The notes beneath the pieces are model-generated. The model had not been told where the DNA came from, ran no database searches, and saw only the letters and a list, made by a program, of their open reading frames with translations. The position numbers and the translations under genes were made by a program. Positions 34,599-44,318 of a stretch of DNA of 64,000 nucleotides are shown piece by piece. Each line of letters starts with the position of its first letter. Position 1 is the stretch's first letter. Origin of the DNA: Planctomycetota bacterium (GTDB lineage: Bacteria > Planctomycetota > Planctomycetia > Planctomycetales > Planctomycetaceae); contig QQVO01000078.1 of assembly GCA_003388505.1 (NCBI GenBank), positions 54,357 to 118,356 on the forward strand, written 5' to 3'.

Positions 34599-35006
34599 TC
34601 ATCCTTGTGGCGAATGGAGCGCGGAGGCCCAGTCGACCGGGACGGCGTCGCCCCACAGATGTTCGAGGTCGTACAGGCTGCGGGCTTCGCCGGTGAAGAC
34701 GTGCAATACGACGTCTCCGTAATCCTGGACGATCCAGGTGCTGGAGTCGTAGCCCTCCAGCCCCCGCCGCGCCGAACCGTCGGCCTCCAGAATGCGGTCG
34801 ACCTCTTCGGCGATGGCGTGCATCTGACGGCGGCTGTTGCCGGTCGTGATCACAAAGAAGTCAAACAGCGGCGTCACGCCGGTCAGGTCGAGAACCACGG
34901 TGTCCTCGCCTCGCAGGTCGTCGCAGACCTTTGCGCTCTGGCAGGCGTGCAGCAGACTTCGGGATTTCGCTGCCGTTTTGTCGACCAAGACAGGAGATAC
35001 GGGCAA
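34599..35006 (-). CDS. rsfS: Ribosomal silencing factor RsfS
   Basis: RsfS binds ribosomal protein uL14 and blocks subunit joining under starvation. The 135-residue product shows the family core: LRGEDTVVLDLTGVTPLFDF, FVITTGNSRRQMHAIAEEV, GYDSSTWIVQDYGDVVLHVF and YDLEHLWGDA. The start is a TTG at 35006, since an in-frame stop lies just upstream and no ATG is available; a second TTG at 34988 is possible. Neither has a convincing ribosome binding site. It is followed by a perfect palindrome and then argS. Confidence 0.9.
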   Translation of the reverse strand: MPVSPVLVDKTAAKSRSLLHACQSAKVCDDLRGEDTVVLDLTGVTPLFDFFVITTGNSRRQMHAIAEEVDRILEADGSARRGLEGYDSSTWIVQDYGDVVLHVFTGEARSLYDLEHLWGDAVPVDWASALHSPQG

Positions 35007-35016
35007 GGAGGTTATT

Positions 35017-35052
35017 CAGGCGAGCGGCGGGCGTGAGCCCGCCGTTGCGTCC
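35017..35052. repeat. Short GC-rich palindromic repeat (A sub-block)
   Basis: Carries GGCGAGCGGCGGGCGTGAGC and the complementary CCGCC arm. It is related to the GC-rich part of family A and lies between rsfS and the pyrophosphatase 3' end, where it may form a terminator-like hairpin. Confidence 0.65.
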
Positions 35053-35060
35053 CCGCCGTG

Positions 35061-37652
35061 TCAGAGATTCAACGCGTACTGAACGATCAGTCCGGCGAAC
35101 ACCACCGAAACCATGCTCATCAGTTTAATCAGGATGTTGAGGCTCGGGCCAGAGGTGTCCTTGAAGGGGTCGCCCACGGTGTCGCCGACGACGGCCGCCT
35201 TGTGGGCGTCCGTCCCTTTGCCGCCGTGCGCACCGGACTCGATGTATTTCTTGGCGTTGTCCCAGGCGCCGCCGGAGTTCGCCATCATGATGGCGACGGC
35301 GAAGCCGGCCGTGAGTCCGCCGGCGAGCATGCCCATCACGCCCGCCACGCCGAGAATCAGGCCGACGAGCAGCGGGACGAACAGGCCGAGGCAGGCGGGG
35401 ACGATCATCTCCTTCTGGGCCGACGCCGTACTGATGGCGACACACGAGGCGTAATCGGGTTCGGCGTTCCCCTCCATGATTCCGGTGATCTCGCGGAACT
35501 GCCGCCGCACCTCTTCCACCATCGCACCGGCGGCGCGGCCGACCGCCTTCATCGTCATCGCGCAGAACACGAACGCCAGCATCACGCCCATGAACATTCC
35601 GACGAGCACCTTCGGATTCATGACGTTGACTTCATAGTACCGCACGAAATCGGGCATCGAGGCGTGCGCCACATTGACGATCATCCCTCCATCTTCCAGT
35701 TCGGTGAGGTTCTCCGTCACCGATTCTCCGACGCGGGCCTCCGGACCGACCAGGTCGGCGAGCCGCTGCTTCTGTCGGTCTGTTCTCGCCGGGAAAACCA
35801 GGTAGGCGTGATTGTGCTCGTCGCCTGCGGGACGATAAGCGAGCACGCCGGGCCGGATGACCCGGAATTGCGCGTTCTCCGGATCCTCCGTAACGGCGAC
35901 TTCGGGAGTGTTGTCGGCCCACCGCTCGAAGCCTACGCGGACTTCTTCCAGGTAGGCCGCCAGCAGCGCCAATGCGGTGAGCGCGGCGGAACCGATGGCG
36001 AATCCCTTGCCGGTGGCGGCGGTCGTATTTCCGAGGCTGTCCAGGGCGTCGGTCCGTTCGCGGACCTGCGGATCAAGATGGCTCATCTCGGCGTTGCCGC
36101 CCGCGTTGTCGGCGATGGGACCGTACGCGTCGGTCGCCAGCGTAATCCCCAGTGTGCTCAACATGCCGACGGCGGCCACGCCGACGCCGTAAAGTCCCAT
36201 GGCGAACAGGTAGGGTTCCTGGAAGTTGAAACCGGTGCAGAATCCAAAGGCGAGAATGATGGCCACGCCGATGACCACAATCGGCACCCATACGCTGTAG
36301 AAGCCTTCGGCCACTCCCGCGATGATCACGGTCGCCGGCCCCGTGACCGCCTGGTCGGCGATTCGCTTCGTCGGTGCGTAGACGTCGCTGGTCGAGTATT
36401 CGGTCCACCAGCCGATCAGCACGCCCGCGCCGAGTCCGACGACAATCGCGGCGAACACGCCGAGCATTTGCGTTCCGTGTCGCAAACCATCCGCTGCCAG
36501 GTCCGCCTCCATCGCGGATGATGGATTCACGAGCATCAGCCACACCACGATGAAGGCGATCACCGCGATGCCGATACTGCTCAGGTTAATGCCGCGGCCG
36601 AGTGCCTTGAGCAGGTTTCGCTGACTGGCCCCTTCTTCAGTCCGCACGGCGAAGATGCCGACGATCGAGAGACCGATTCCCAGGCCGGCCAGCACCATCG
36701 GCACCAGCAGCATCATCAGTTGCATTTTGAGATGACCCGCGTAGGCCGCCACACCGAGCGCCCCGCTGGCCAGAATCGAACCGCAATACGATTCGTAAAG
36801 GTCGGCCCCCATGCCGGCCACGTCGCCCACGTTGTCGCCGACGTTGTCGGCGATGGTGGCCGGATTGCGAGGATCGTCTTCCGGAATGCCGGCTTCCACT
36901 TTGCCGACGAGGTCGGCCCCGACGTCGGCCGCCTTGGTAAAGATGCCGCCGCCGACGCGGGCAAACAGCGCCTGGCTGCTCGCTCCCATGCCGAAGCAGA
37001 GCATGGTCACGGTGACTTCCTTGAGTTCAACGCCGAACCCCCAGTAGAGCACGGCGAACCAGATGCAGATATCGAGCAGTCCCAGTCCGACCACGGTCAG
37101 CCCCATCACGGCCCCGCTGCGGAAGGCGACCTGCAAACCGGAGTTCAGCGACTGCTTGCAGGCCTGCGCTGTGCGTGAACTGGCCCAGGTGGCGGTCTTC
37201 ATGCCGAACCAGCCGGCGAGGCCGGAGAAGAAACCCCCGGTCCAGAAGGCAAACGGCACCCAGCCGGATTGGGCGCCCATCAGCGCCACGATTCCCAGCA
37301 GGATCGACGTCACCACAAAGAAGATGAACACTACGCGGTACTGCCGCCACAAGTAGGCGTTCGCCCCTGCGCGGACGTGGCCGGCGATCTCGACCATTCG
37401 CGGGTCGCCGTCGTCCTGATCCATCATCCACTTGTAGAAGTTGTACGCGACGCCGAGCGCCAGGAGTGACCCGACCAGCGCAATCGCCCAGCCGAGGACC
37501 ACTGGAAAGGAAGTCCCGACGCCGGCGTCCGCCGCGCTAACCGGTCCTTCCTGAGCCCAAGCAGGGGCTCCAATAAGCGTGTGTACTCCGTAGCCCAACA
37601 AGCCCCACATCACCCGCCGATAAGCACGGCGGCCGCAATGTTTTGAAATCAT
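35061..37652 (-). CDS. hppA: Membrane-bound ion-translocating pyrophosphatase
   Basis: Hydrolyses cytoplasmic pyrophosphate and pumps H+ or Na+ across the membrane. 863 residues with about sixteen hydrophobic spans. The substrate-binding signature is clear: [20 protein letters not shown], then [21 protein letters not shown] second acidic loop is seen as [15 protein letters not shown] near the C terminus. In the motif [20 protein letters not shown] the position that is Lys in K+-independent enzymes is Ala, which places it with the K+-dependent class (family knowledge). An extra charged segment of about 100 residues (around [20 protein letters not shown]) lies between late spans. Whether it pumps H+ or Na+ cannot be settled by eye. 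Confidence 0.95.
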   Translation of the reverse strand: MISKHCGRRAYRRVMWGLLGYGVHTLIGAPAWAQEGPVSAADAGVGTSFPVVLGWAIALVGSLLALGVAYNFYKWMMDQDDGDPRMVEIAGHVRAGANAYLWRQYRVVFIFFVVTSILLGIVALMGAQSGWVPFAFWTGGFFSGLAGWFGMKTATWASSRTAQACKQSLNSGLQVAFRSGAVMGLTVVGLGLLDICIWFAVLYWGFGVELKEVTVTMLCFGMGASSQALFARVGGGIFTKAADVGADLVGKVEAGIPEDDPRNPATIADNVGDNVGDVAGMGADLYESYCGSILASGALGVAAYAGHLKMQLMMLLVPMVLAGLGIGLSIVGIFAVRTEEGASQRNLLKALGRGINLSSIGIAVIAFIVVWLMLVNPSSAMEADLAADGLRHGTQMLGVFAAIVVGLGAGVLIGWWTEYSTSDVYAPTKRIADQAVTGPATVIIAGVAEGFYSVWVPIVVIGVAIILAFGFCTGFNFQEPYLFAMGLYGVGVAAVGMLSTLGITLATDAYGPIADNAGGNAEMSHLDPQVRERTDALDSLGNTTAATGKGFAIGSAALTALALLAAYLEEVRVGFERWADNTPEVAVTEDPENAQFRVIRPGVLAYRPAGDEHNHAYLVFPARTDRQKQRLADLVGPEARVGESVTENLTELEDGGMIVNVAHASMPDFVRYYEVNVMNPKVLVGMFMGVMLAFVFCAMTMKAVGRAAGAMVEEVRRQFREITGIMEGNAEPDYASCVAISTASAQKEMIVPACLGLFVPLLVGLILGVAGVMGMLAGGLTAGFAVAIMMANSGGAWDNAKKYIESGAHGGKGTDAHKAAVVGDTVGDPFKDTSGPSLNILIKLMSMVSVVFAGLIVQYALNL

Positions 37653-37830
37653 CCTGGCGGTTCACTCCCGAAGCATCGTAACGGCATTGGTTTCCGTCGA
37701 TCCCTACATCGGATCGAAGTCAATTGATCTCGTCAAAGCGGGGCGAGTGTAGTGGCGGTTTGCGCCGTTTGTCAACGAACGAAACCGCACTCTCAGGGCC
37801 GGTTTCTTGGCAATTTCGGACGCGGTCCAT

Positions 37831-37944
37831 TAGGTTACTTTATTCCCGGAAGTCGTTGCACTTGAGTCGAGTTTCAGCGACCAACGGGAGCGGGTTCCCG
37901 CTTTCGAGCGGCAGCTCGCATGGTCCGAGGCCCTGCCTCGTTAG
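37831..37944. repeat. Dispersed repeat family A, copy 2
   Basis: Starts at TTAGGTTACTTTATTCCCGG, passes CAGCGACCAACGGGAGCG and ends AGCTCGCATGGTCCGAGG then CCTCGTTA. It lacks the GC-rich insert of copy 1. It lies in the spacer between hppA and the lone moxR; an open frame runs through it in frame with moxR but is not credible as coding. The rest of the 37653-38050 spacer shows nothing else. Confidence 0.8.
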
Positions 37945-38050
37945 ATTCGTTTCGAGGGCGTCGCCCTTCGACGCGTATGTCCACAGCCTCTCCCTTCAAT
38001 ACGGTTTTGGCCTCGCCCGTTTCCCACTCTCCCGACGAAAGACCACTCCC

Positions 38051-39067
<1,017 letters not shown>

Positions 39068-39104
39068 CGAGCCGGTCGCGGTATTGCACTTCGACTCATC
39101 GCAA

Positions 39105-39698
39105 TCACCGCAAGTGCGGAGGCCGCCCCGGCATCCACCCGTCGTACTCGATCACGAACGGCCAGTTTTGCACCGGACGGCCGATCTTGATGGGGTTGTC
39201 TCGAATGTACCGGATCGTGGTTTCGATCTGCTTTGGAGAATGCTGAAACACCTTCCAGCCGGGACCTCCCCACACGGGATGATCGTCTGATCGGTGCCCG
39301 GCCTCGACGAGCGCCGACCGGCTTGCCTCCTGCAGGTTCGTGATCATCTCCTCCGCTTTTTCGCGGTGTTTGCGAATCAGCAAGTGGACGTGATCCGGCA
39401 TGATCGCACAGGCATAGCAAGTGTACTTCCGGGCGTCGACAATCGAGTCGAAGGCGCGTCCGATAAGCTGCACCTGGTCGATATCGAATCTCAGCAACTC
39501 ATGTTTGAGCACGCCGTCCGCTCGGTCGTAGAAGTCGCGAAGTGCCGCTGATGAGGGTTGGACGACCTTCCTTCCGTAATGGTGAGGCCCGAGTTCCGCG
39601 ATCCGTTCGATGGCGACTCCCTCCGACATGCTGCCTCGCGGATCGTTGGGCAGCCACCACCCATAGGCCGTCCAGATGAGGTGATAGGCGGCGACCAT
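39105..39698 (-). CDS. REP-associated tyrosine transposase (RAYT / Y1 transposase-like)
   Basis: About 197 residues from ATG 39698. A longer open frame to 40118 is antisense to the DUF1569 gene and was rejected. The sequence begins MVAAYHLIWTAYGWWLPNDP, then RGSM. It contains the HUH metal motif in IMPDHVHLLIRKHREKAE and the conserved Tyr helix in IETTIRYIRDNPIKIG, and ends YDGWMPGRPPHLR. These mark a Y1 (IS200-like, PF01797) transposase of the single-copy RAYT type. REP-like palindromes lie just upstream of its start (39711-39757). A decayed second C-terminal end is at 40333-40374 on the opposite strand. Confidence 0.88.
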   Translation of the reverse strand: MVAAYHLIWTAYGWWLPNDPRGSMSEGVAIERIAELGPHHYGRKVVQPSSAALRDFYDRADGVLKHELLRFDIDQVQLIGRAFDSIVDARKYTCYACAIMPDHVHLLIRKHREKAEEMITNLQEASRSALVEAGHRSDDHPVWGGPGWKVFQHSPKQIETTIRYIRDNPIKIGRPVQNWPFVIEYDGWMPGRPPHLR

Positions 39699-39710
39699 TG
39701 TTTTGGATCC

Positions 39711-39757
39711 TGCGAATCCGCAAGCGGGGGTGTGCGAAGCCGCAAGCGGGGTTACCC
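39711..39757. repeat. REP-like palindrome pair next to the RAYT gene
   Basis: Two units of the form TGCGAA(T/G)CCGCAAGCGGG in tandem (CCGC AA GCGG mini-hairpins), followed by GTTAC. The same pair recurs at 40390-40434. It lies between the RAYT start and the stop of the DUF1569 gene and overlaps the latter's 3' edge. Confidence 0.75.
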
Positions 39758-40237
39758 CTCTGTCGGCACGACGAAGCTCATGTGCATTTCCGAGTGACGA
39801 AGCTGCAGCATCTCGACCTCCTGCGCCGCCATGCGTCCGAAGAACGGGTGCGGCTGTGAGGGCGTCTCTTCGTCGAAGCGGGCGATCGCTCGTTCCAGGT
39901 GATTGATCGCCTCGTTCAGATCGGCGTCCGCCGGGGGCTGCAACGAGTCGGCGTTCTGCGGGAGTTTGAAGCCCGCCCGCATCGGCTTGATCAGAAACGA
40001 ATTTTTTAGGAACGGCGCAATCAGCGCCCGAGCGAACCACGGCGCCTTGAAGCCAAACCCGTCGAAGCAGGCGTCGATCGCCCGCGCCAGATGCTCCACG
40101 ATCTGCGCAAACGTCCATTTGCCGACCGTTGTATGCGGCCGGGCTGCCAGCGAACGGGCATCAGCCAGCACTTCGCTGAGTTCTTCGTAGTGGACGTCTT
40201 GTCGTCGGGCGGGCTGGGGCTTTGTCTGCGTCGACAT
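39752..40237 (-). CDS. DUF1569 / DinB-like protein
   Basis: About 161 residues from ATG 40237, with AAAGGA six bases upstream. Earlier in-frame ATGs up to 40300 lack this. The product is soluble and helical: VGKWTFAQIVEHLARAIDAC, FDGFGFKAPWFARAL, MRAGFKLP, NHLERAIARFD and RHSEMHMSFVVPTEG. The order W-x-hydrophobic-QIVEHL and later RHSEMHMSF fits the DUF1569 branch of the DinB-like four-helix fold, in which His residues may bind a metal. The function is unknown. Its stop codon lies at the edge of a REP-like pair. A fragment matching its C-terminal 13 codons is at 40432-40473. Confidence 0.8.
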   Translation of the reverse strand: MSTQTKPQPARRQDVHYEELSEVLADARSLAARPHTTVGKWTFAQIVEHLARAIDACFDGFGFKAPWFARALIAPFLKNSFLIKPMRAGFKLPQNADSLQPPADADLNEAINHLERAIARFDEETPSQPHPFFGRMAAQEVEMLQLRHSEMHMSFVVPTEG

Positions 40238-40332
40238 GAAGGATCCTTTTACTACGAGCATTCCTCTCGCCATTATTCGCGAACCTTCGCCGATCAACAA
40301 CCAATCGTGTCGGTCTGTCGTTCGTTAAGGAC

Positions 40333-40374
40333 TACGACGGTTGGATGCCCGGGAGGCCTCCGCATTTGCGGTGA
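40333..40374 (+). pseudogene. Remnant of a RAYT transposase C terminus
   Basis: The codons read YDGWMPGRPPHLR then TGA, matching the last 13 residues of the intact transposase (39105-39698) but on the opposite strand. No upstream transposase sequence remains. Downstream bases are only loosely similar to those after the intact gene, so this is a diverged relative rather than a recent copy. Confidence 0.75.
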
Positions 40375-40389
40375 CTGGAATCGAGTTTG

Positions 40390-40434
40390 CTGCGAAGCCG
40401 CAAGCGGGGGTGTGCGAAGCCGCAAGCGGGGTTA
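40390..40434. repeat. REP-like palindrome pair, second copy
   Basis: Same two-unit structure as 39711-39757 (TGCGAAGCCGCAAGCGGG twice, then GTTAC). It sits between the RAYT remnant and a DUF1569 remnant. Confidence 0.75.
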
Positions 40435-40473
40435 CGTTTCCGTCGGGACGATGACGCTCATGTGACGTTCCGA
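40432..40473 (-). pseudogene. Remnant of a DUF1569 protein C terminus
   Basis: On the minus strand the codons give SERHMSVIVPTET and a TAA stop, matching SEMHMSFVVPTEG of the intact gene at 39752-40237. It abuts the stop codon of the DUF58 gene (40475) and carries the same REP-like pair after its stop as the intact gene. Confidence 0.7.
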
Positions 40474-40474
40474 C

Positions 40475-41803
40475 TTACAGCAGGTTTCGCTGGCGCAATT
40501 CGATGAACTGATTGACGAGCGGCGCCGTGAGCTGCTTCGGTTCCACGTCGACCACGTAGATCCCGCCGCGATGCAGAGAATGGAGCGCCTGTTCGCGCTC
40601 CCGGAGCAGCCGGAACGTCACCGCCTTGCGTGCACCGTCCAGCATGCTCCCGATCGGCTCTTCGATGATCCGCCCGAGTTGCGGGGTCCGCAGCGCCGCA
40701 AACAGCACGACGTGCCTCCGCTGTAATTGCAGCAACGACGTGCGGAACAGTTCCGACGTTTCGGCGTCAACCACGTCGGAGAGAATGACCAGCAGCGACC
40801 GCTTCGCCTGCCGCCGCTGGAGCGTTGCGAACATCGGCGTAAAGTCCGATTCCCGCCAGGCCACCCGCGCGTCGTAGACGCAGTCTGCGAGCGCGTTCAT
40901 CGCGGCCGGTCCGGCGATCGGCGGCAGATATCCCCGCACCCGGTCGTCGAACATTCCCAATCCGCAGCGGTCGCCGCTCTGGAGCGCCACCCGCCCGAGC
41001 AGCAATGCCGAGTCGACGGCACAATCGAGTTTCGAGCCGCGATCGCTGTCGGTTCCCATCAGCCGTCCACAGTCGATCACGATCATCACGTCCCGGTGCC
41101 GTTCGATCTGGTAGCGGCGGATGATTGGACGCCCGTAGCGGGCCGTCGTCCGCCAGTCGATGCGCCGCGGGTCGTCCCCCTGCCGGTACTCGTCGAGCGA
41201 CTCGAATTCATTGCCGGCTCCGTGCTGACGGCTGTAGACGATCTTGTCGAGCAGCGCAATCTCGGCGCCGGTGTCTTTGATCAACTCGTCCCGAGACGCG
41301 TACTGTTCCGGAAGAACACGAATTGCGCCGGGACGCTCGAACGCCCGTTGCCCTTCGAGAAATCGCAGCGGCCCCTCGATCCGAATCCAGACCGGCCCGA
41401 ACGTATGCCGCCCCCGCACCGGAATGCGATACGTCTGTTCGAGAATTGCCTGCGGCCGCGACTCGCTCAGTTCGAAGCGATGCAGGGCAAGCCGCGGATC
41501 TCCCGTCGCGGGCGACTCATCGCGCAGGGATCCCCGCACCGCGGCGTCGCCGCGACTCCGGAGCGTCCATTCCACGGGGAACGCAAGGTCTCTTCCGGCG
41601 ACCTGCGGCAGGCGGCGGTCGACGGAGACGCCGTCGAACTGGACGCGCAATCTCCGGAAATCAATGAAACAGCAGACCGCCGATCCAAGCGCGATCACGA
41701 TTCCGCCAACCAGGGCCGCGGTTGGCAGCCAGAGCCCGAGAATCGAGATTGCGAACAGTCCCGCCGCCGCTCGAACCAGGTTGACCCCCGGGCGCACCGT
41801 CAC
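40475..41803 (-). CDS. DUF58-domain membrane protein of the MoxR-DUF58 pair
   Basis: 442 residues, starting at a GTG (41803) inside a GTGA overlap with the moxR stop. Two N-terminal hydrophobic stretches (AAGLFAISILGLWLPTAAL, VGGIVIALGSAVCCF) make it membrane-anchored, unlike the two soluble DUF58 proteins in this window. The DUF58 motif is FESLDEYRQGDDPRRIDWRT. The vWA-like part has VMIVIDCGRLMG, with a partly lost MIDAS (DCGRL rather than DxSxS), and SLLVILSDVVDAE. It is likely coupled functionally to the MoxR upstream, and it is the last gene of the minus-strand supercluster. Confidence 0.9.
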   Translation of the reverse strand: MTVRPGVNLVRAAAGLFAISILGLWLPTAALVGGIVIALGSAVCCFIDFRRLRVQFDGVSVDRRLPQVAGRDLAFPVEWTLRSRGDAAVRGSLRDESPATGDPRLALHRFELSESRPQAILEQTYRIPVRGRHTFGPVWIRIEGPLRFLEGQRAFERPGAIRVLPEQYASRDELIKDTGAEIALLDKIVYSRQHGAGNEFESLDEYRQGDDPRRIDWRTTARYGRPIIRRYQIERHRDVMIVIDCGRLMGTDSDRGSKLDCAVDSALLLGRVALQSGDRCGLGMFDDRVRGYLPPIAGPAAMNALADCVYDARVAWRESDFTPMFATLQRRQAKRSLLVILSDVVDAETSELFRTSLLQLQRRHVVLFAALRTPQLGRIIEEPIGSMLDGARKAVTFRLLREREQALHSLHRGGIYVVDVEPKQLTAPLVNQFIELRQRNLL

Positions 41804-42777
41804 CGCGGAACCTCCACGGCTTCCATCAATTGCGTCAGGACGTCATCGGTGGTCACGCCCTCCAGTTCAGCGGACGGGCTGAGCACCACGCGATGCCGCA
41901 ATCCGGGAATCAGCGCCGCTTTCACGTCATCGGGGGTCACAAAATCCCGCCCGGCGAAGCGGGCCAGGCTCTTGGCGCCCATCAGCAGCATCAATCCGGA
42001 ACGGGGGCTGGCCCCGACCGAGAGCAGGTCGTCATCCCGTGTGGCCTGCATCATCCGCTGGATGTAACCGATGACCTCCTCCCTCACGATCGTGTCCCGA
42101 ATGACCTGCCGCGCCCCGATGATGTCCTCGGCAGCGACCACCGGCGAGACTCCCATCCGCTGCGGATCGGAAAGTCCGCCCGTCGCGTGATGTTCCCGCA
42201 GGACGCGCTGTTCTTCATCCGCCGGCGGATAGTCCACCAGCACCTTGAACATGAAGCGATCGAGCTGCGCGAGCGGCAGCGGATACGTCCCTTCCTGCTC
42301 GATCGGATTCTGCGTGGCGAACGTGATGAACGGCTCGGGCAGATTGCGTTGCACGCCGTCGTAGGTGACGTGCAGTTCCTGCATCGCTTCCAGCATGGCC
42401 GATTGCGTGCGGGCGGAGGCCCGGTTGATTTCGTCGGCCAGCACAAAGTGCGTGAAGATCGGTCCCGGACGGAATTCAAACGAATGCGTGTCGTCGCGAT
42501 ACACCGACGAGCCGGTGATGTCGTTCGGCAGCAGGTCGGGCGTCATCTGGATGCGGCGGTAGTCCAGATTCAGAGCTGCCGCAATCGTGCGGACCAGGAG
42601 CGTTTTCGCGACGCCGGGGGGGCCTTCGAGGAGCACGTGACCGCTGCTGAACAGCGCCGCCAGCGCGAAGTCGATCACTTCGTCCTGTCCGAAGATGACC
42701 TTGGAGATCTCATCGCGAACCGAATTGTACAGCGACTCCAGGGACAAGGGCGGCTCCGGGTAACTCAAAGGGGTCAA
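41800..42777 (-). CDS. MoxR-family AAA+ ATPase (DUF4129-DUF4350 module)
   Basis: 325 residues, starting at TTG 42777 (no ATG in a sensible position; a weak purine run lies upstream). Motifs: VIFGQDEVIDFAL, GPPGVAKTLLV (Walker A), RIQMTPDLLPNDITGS, FVLADEINRASARTQSAML (Walker B), ITFATQNPIEQEGTYPLPLA (sensor 1), SVGASPRSGLMLLMGAKSLA in the lid. Its sequence departs more from the other three MoxR proteins here, consistent with a different MoxR subfamily tied to membrane DUF58, DUF4129 and DUF4350 partners. It overlaps the DUF58 start. Repeat A3 separates it from the DUF4350 gene. Confidence 0.94.
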   Translation of the reverse strand: MTPLSYPEPPLSLESLYNSVRDEISKVIFGQDEVIDFALAALFSSGHVLLEGPPGVAKTLLVRTIAAALNLDYRRIQMTPDLLPNDITGSSVYRDDTHSFEFRPGPIFTHFVLADEINRASARTQSAMLEAMQELHVTYDGVQRNLPEPFITFATQNPIEQEGTYPLPLAQLDRFMFKVLVDYPPADEEQRVLREHHATGGLSDPQRMGVSPVVAAEDIIGARQVIRDTIVREEVIGYIQRMMQATRDDDLLSVGASPRSGLMLLMGAKSLARFAGRDFVTPDDVKAALIPGLRHRVVLSPSAELEGVTTDDVLTQLMEAVEVPR

Positions 42778-42840
42778 TCAAGAGAGAGAGCAAACATGCT
42801 CAGTTTGCCGAATGCATCGCTCAACCGGTCATCGTCGCAG

Positions 42841-42960
42841 TTATGGTGCTCTTCTCCCAGAGTGTGCTGCACCTGAGTCCGGTTCCAGCGACCAACGGGA
42901 GCGACTTCTCACTTTCGAGCGGAAGCTCGCATGGTTCGAGGCCTCGCCTCGCCTCGCTAC
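42841..42960. repeat. Dispersed repeat family A, copy 3
   Basis: Runs from TTATGGTGCTCTTCTCCC through CAGCGACCAACGGGAGCG to GCATGGTTCGAGGCCTCG and CGCTACAGG. As in copy 1, its end supplies the stop codon (42957-42959) of the gene that runs into it, here the DUF4350 protein. Confidence 0.8.
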
Positions 42961-44288
42961 AGGCATCTGGTCAGGTCCGCCATGGCGTGCAGCACTTCGC
43001 GTTCGGGGCATTTAACTCCGTTGGCACGCAACGCGTCAACATTCCCCGCCGCCTGACGCAGTCGTTCGGCGCGCTTCGGGTCCCGCCGCGCAACGACTGC
43101 CGCGATTTCGTCGATCTCAGCGGCTCCTTTGTGAAGCCCCTGCTCGCGGGCAATCTTCCACGCGACTCCGGCGTAAACGCCTTCGAGCAAAAACATGCGC
43201 GTCTTCCGCCCCCGATTGAAGAACCGCGACATCGCGTCCACGTATTCTCCGATCGTACGACGCGATGGTTCAGGCGTCGTCAGCGGCGGCCCCAACAGCA
43301 CGCCCGCCCGCCACGTCGCCGCCGCGACCAGCAGCACGAGCGCAACAGTCAACAGGGCGTACGCCGGATGGGTGAGCAGCCACAGCGGATTTCCCCGGAC
43401 CGACAGTCCGTGATAGAACTCGTCGAACACGACGGGCTGACCGTCCCCCGCGACGAGCCACGCGGCGAGAACCGAATTGTCGCCTTCCGCCAGGACAAGA
43501 TTCGCAAACAGGAGCGGATCGCTGACAACGACGATCTCCCCCTCCCCCGCGGCGAACGCGGCAACCACAGTTCGCTCCCTGTGCGACGCATCCCGGAACG
43601 TCACTATGCCGTCGCCGCGCAGTCCCCTTGTTGAAAGCACGGACAATTCATCAGCGGGCGCCACGAGTTTTGAAACCGCCGGCGACAGATAAGCCAGCGA
43701 TCCGGCGCATTCGACGTCAACAACGGTGCGTGACGTCGACTCCCTGGCCAATGTCTCCAGCCTGTCCAGCAGACCGCCGTAGCCGGGGCCGTCCGCGTCA
43801 GCCGAATCATTGATCGGTGGCGGAAGGTCGTCAGCTTCCAATCGCGTTGTGGAAACGTTGTCCAACTGCAACGCATCCCAGATCGTCACGTCGTGAGTGC
43901 CGATTCCACCGCTGAACGAGCCGATCCCGCCGTACATCGTTGTCACGGAGGACGGCGCGACCACCAGTCGCCCGCCCCGCTCAATCCAGTTGCGCAGGCG
44001 ATCCAGATGCCGGGGTTCGGTCGCCACAAGGTCCGGATCGGGGCCCCACAACACGACTGTCGAACCGGTCGGCAGCGACGCATCGGGCGGCGCGAGGCGG
44101 CGCTCGACCGGAACGCCAAGTTCCTCAAGAGTCTCGTACAGGCCTCGTTGACCCGCGTGCCGCGTCCCGTAGGTGTCGGCCGCCAGCCCCGATGAATCCG
44201 GAGGCTGCAGCAACGCGACCACCCCCGCCGTCACCGCGACCGCCAGCAAGGCGACGGCAGCCAGAATAACGCGGCGGGGAGTCAGCAT
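42957..44288 (-). CDS. DUF4350-domain membrane protein
   Basis: 443 residues with an N-terminal signal anchor (VILAAVALLAVAVTAGVVALL) and a second span near residue 320 (ALLTVALVLLVAAATW). The periplasmic part resembles a GATase1/ThuA-like fold: GLYETLEELGVPVERR, STVVLWGPDPDL, LRNWIERGGRLVVAPSS. This is the DUF4350 arrangement regularly found with DUF4129, MoxR and DUF58. The C-terminal cytoplasmic helices end in the 3' edge of repeat A3, so the last residues may not be original. The function is unknown; sensing or assembly of the DUF58/MoxR complex is a guess. Confidence 0.85.
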   Translation of the reverse strand: MLTPRRVILAAVALLAVAVTAGVVALLQPPDSSGLAADTYGTRHAGQRGLYETLEELGVPVERRLAPPDASLPTGSTVVLWGPDPDLVATEPRHLDRLRNWIERGGRLVVAPSSVTTMYGGIGSFSGGIGTHDVTIWDALQLDNVSTTRLEADDLPPPINDSADADGPGYGGLLDRLETLARESTSRTVVDVECAGSLAYLSPAVSKLVAPADELSVLSTRGLRGDGIVTFRDASHRERTVVAAFAAGEGEIVVVSDPLLFANLVLAEGDNSVLAAWLVAGDGQPVVFDEFYHGLSVRGNPLWLLTHPAYALLTVALVLLVAAATWRAGVLLGPPLTTPEPSRRTIGEYVDAMSRFFNRGRKTRMFLLEGVYAGVAWKIAREQGLHKGAAEIDEIAAVVARRDPKRAERLRQAAGNVDALRANGVKCPEREVLHAMADLTRCL

Positions 44289-44318
44289 GCTGAAGTCCGC
44301 GATCGCTGCGGAAGGGAG

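Noticed and set aside
32727..35036. A 769-codon open frame on the plus strand across argS and rsfS
   Set aside because: It is antisense to two well-identified genes, has no motifs, and is the mirror of their codon bias in GC-rich DNA.
37724..38050. N-terminal extension of the lone MoxR protein
   Set aside because: The extension translates repeat A2 and has no counterpart in the other MoxR proteins; TTG 38051 gives a normal length.
39699..40118. N-terminal extension of the RAYT transposase by 140 codons
   Set aside because: It is antisense to the DUF1569 gene and reads through REP-like palindromes; the transposase domain starts at MVAAYHLIW.
39711..40434. Possible CRISPR or attachment sites at the TGCGAAGCCGCAAGCGGG pairs
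   Set aside because: Only two units per site, no spacers and no integrase; RAYT-linked REP palindromes explain them better.
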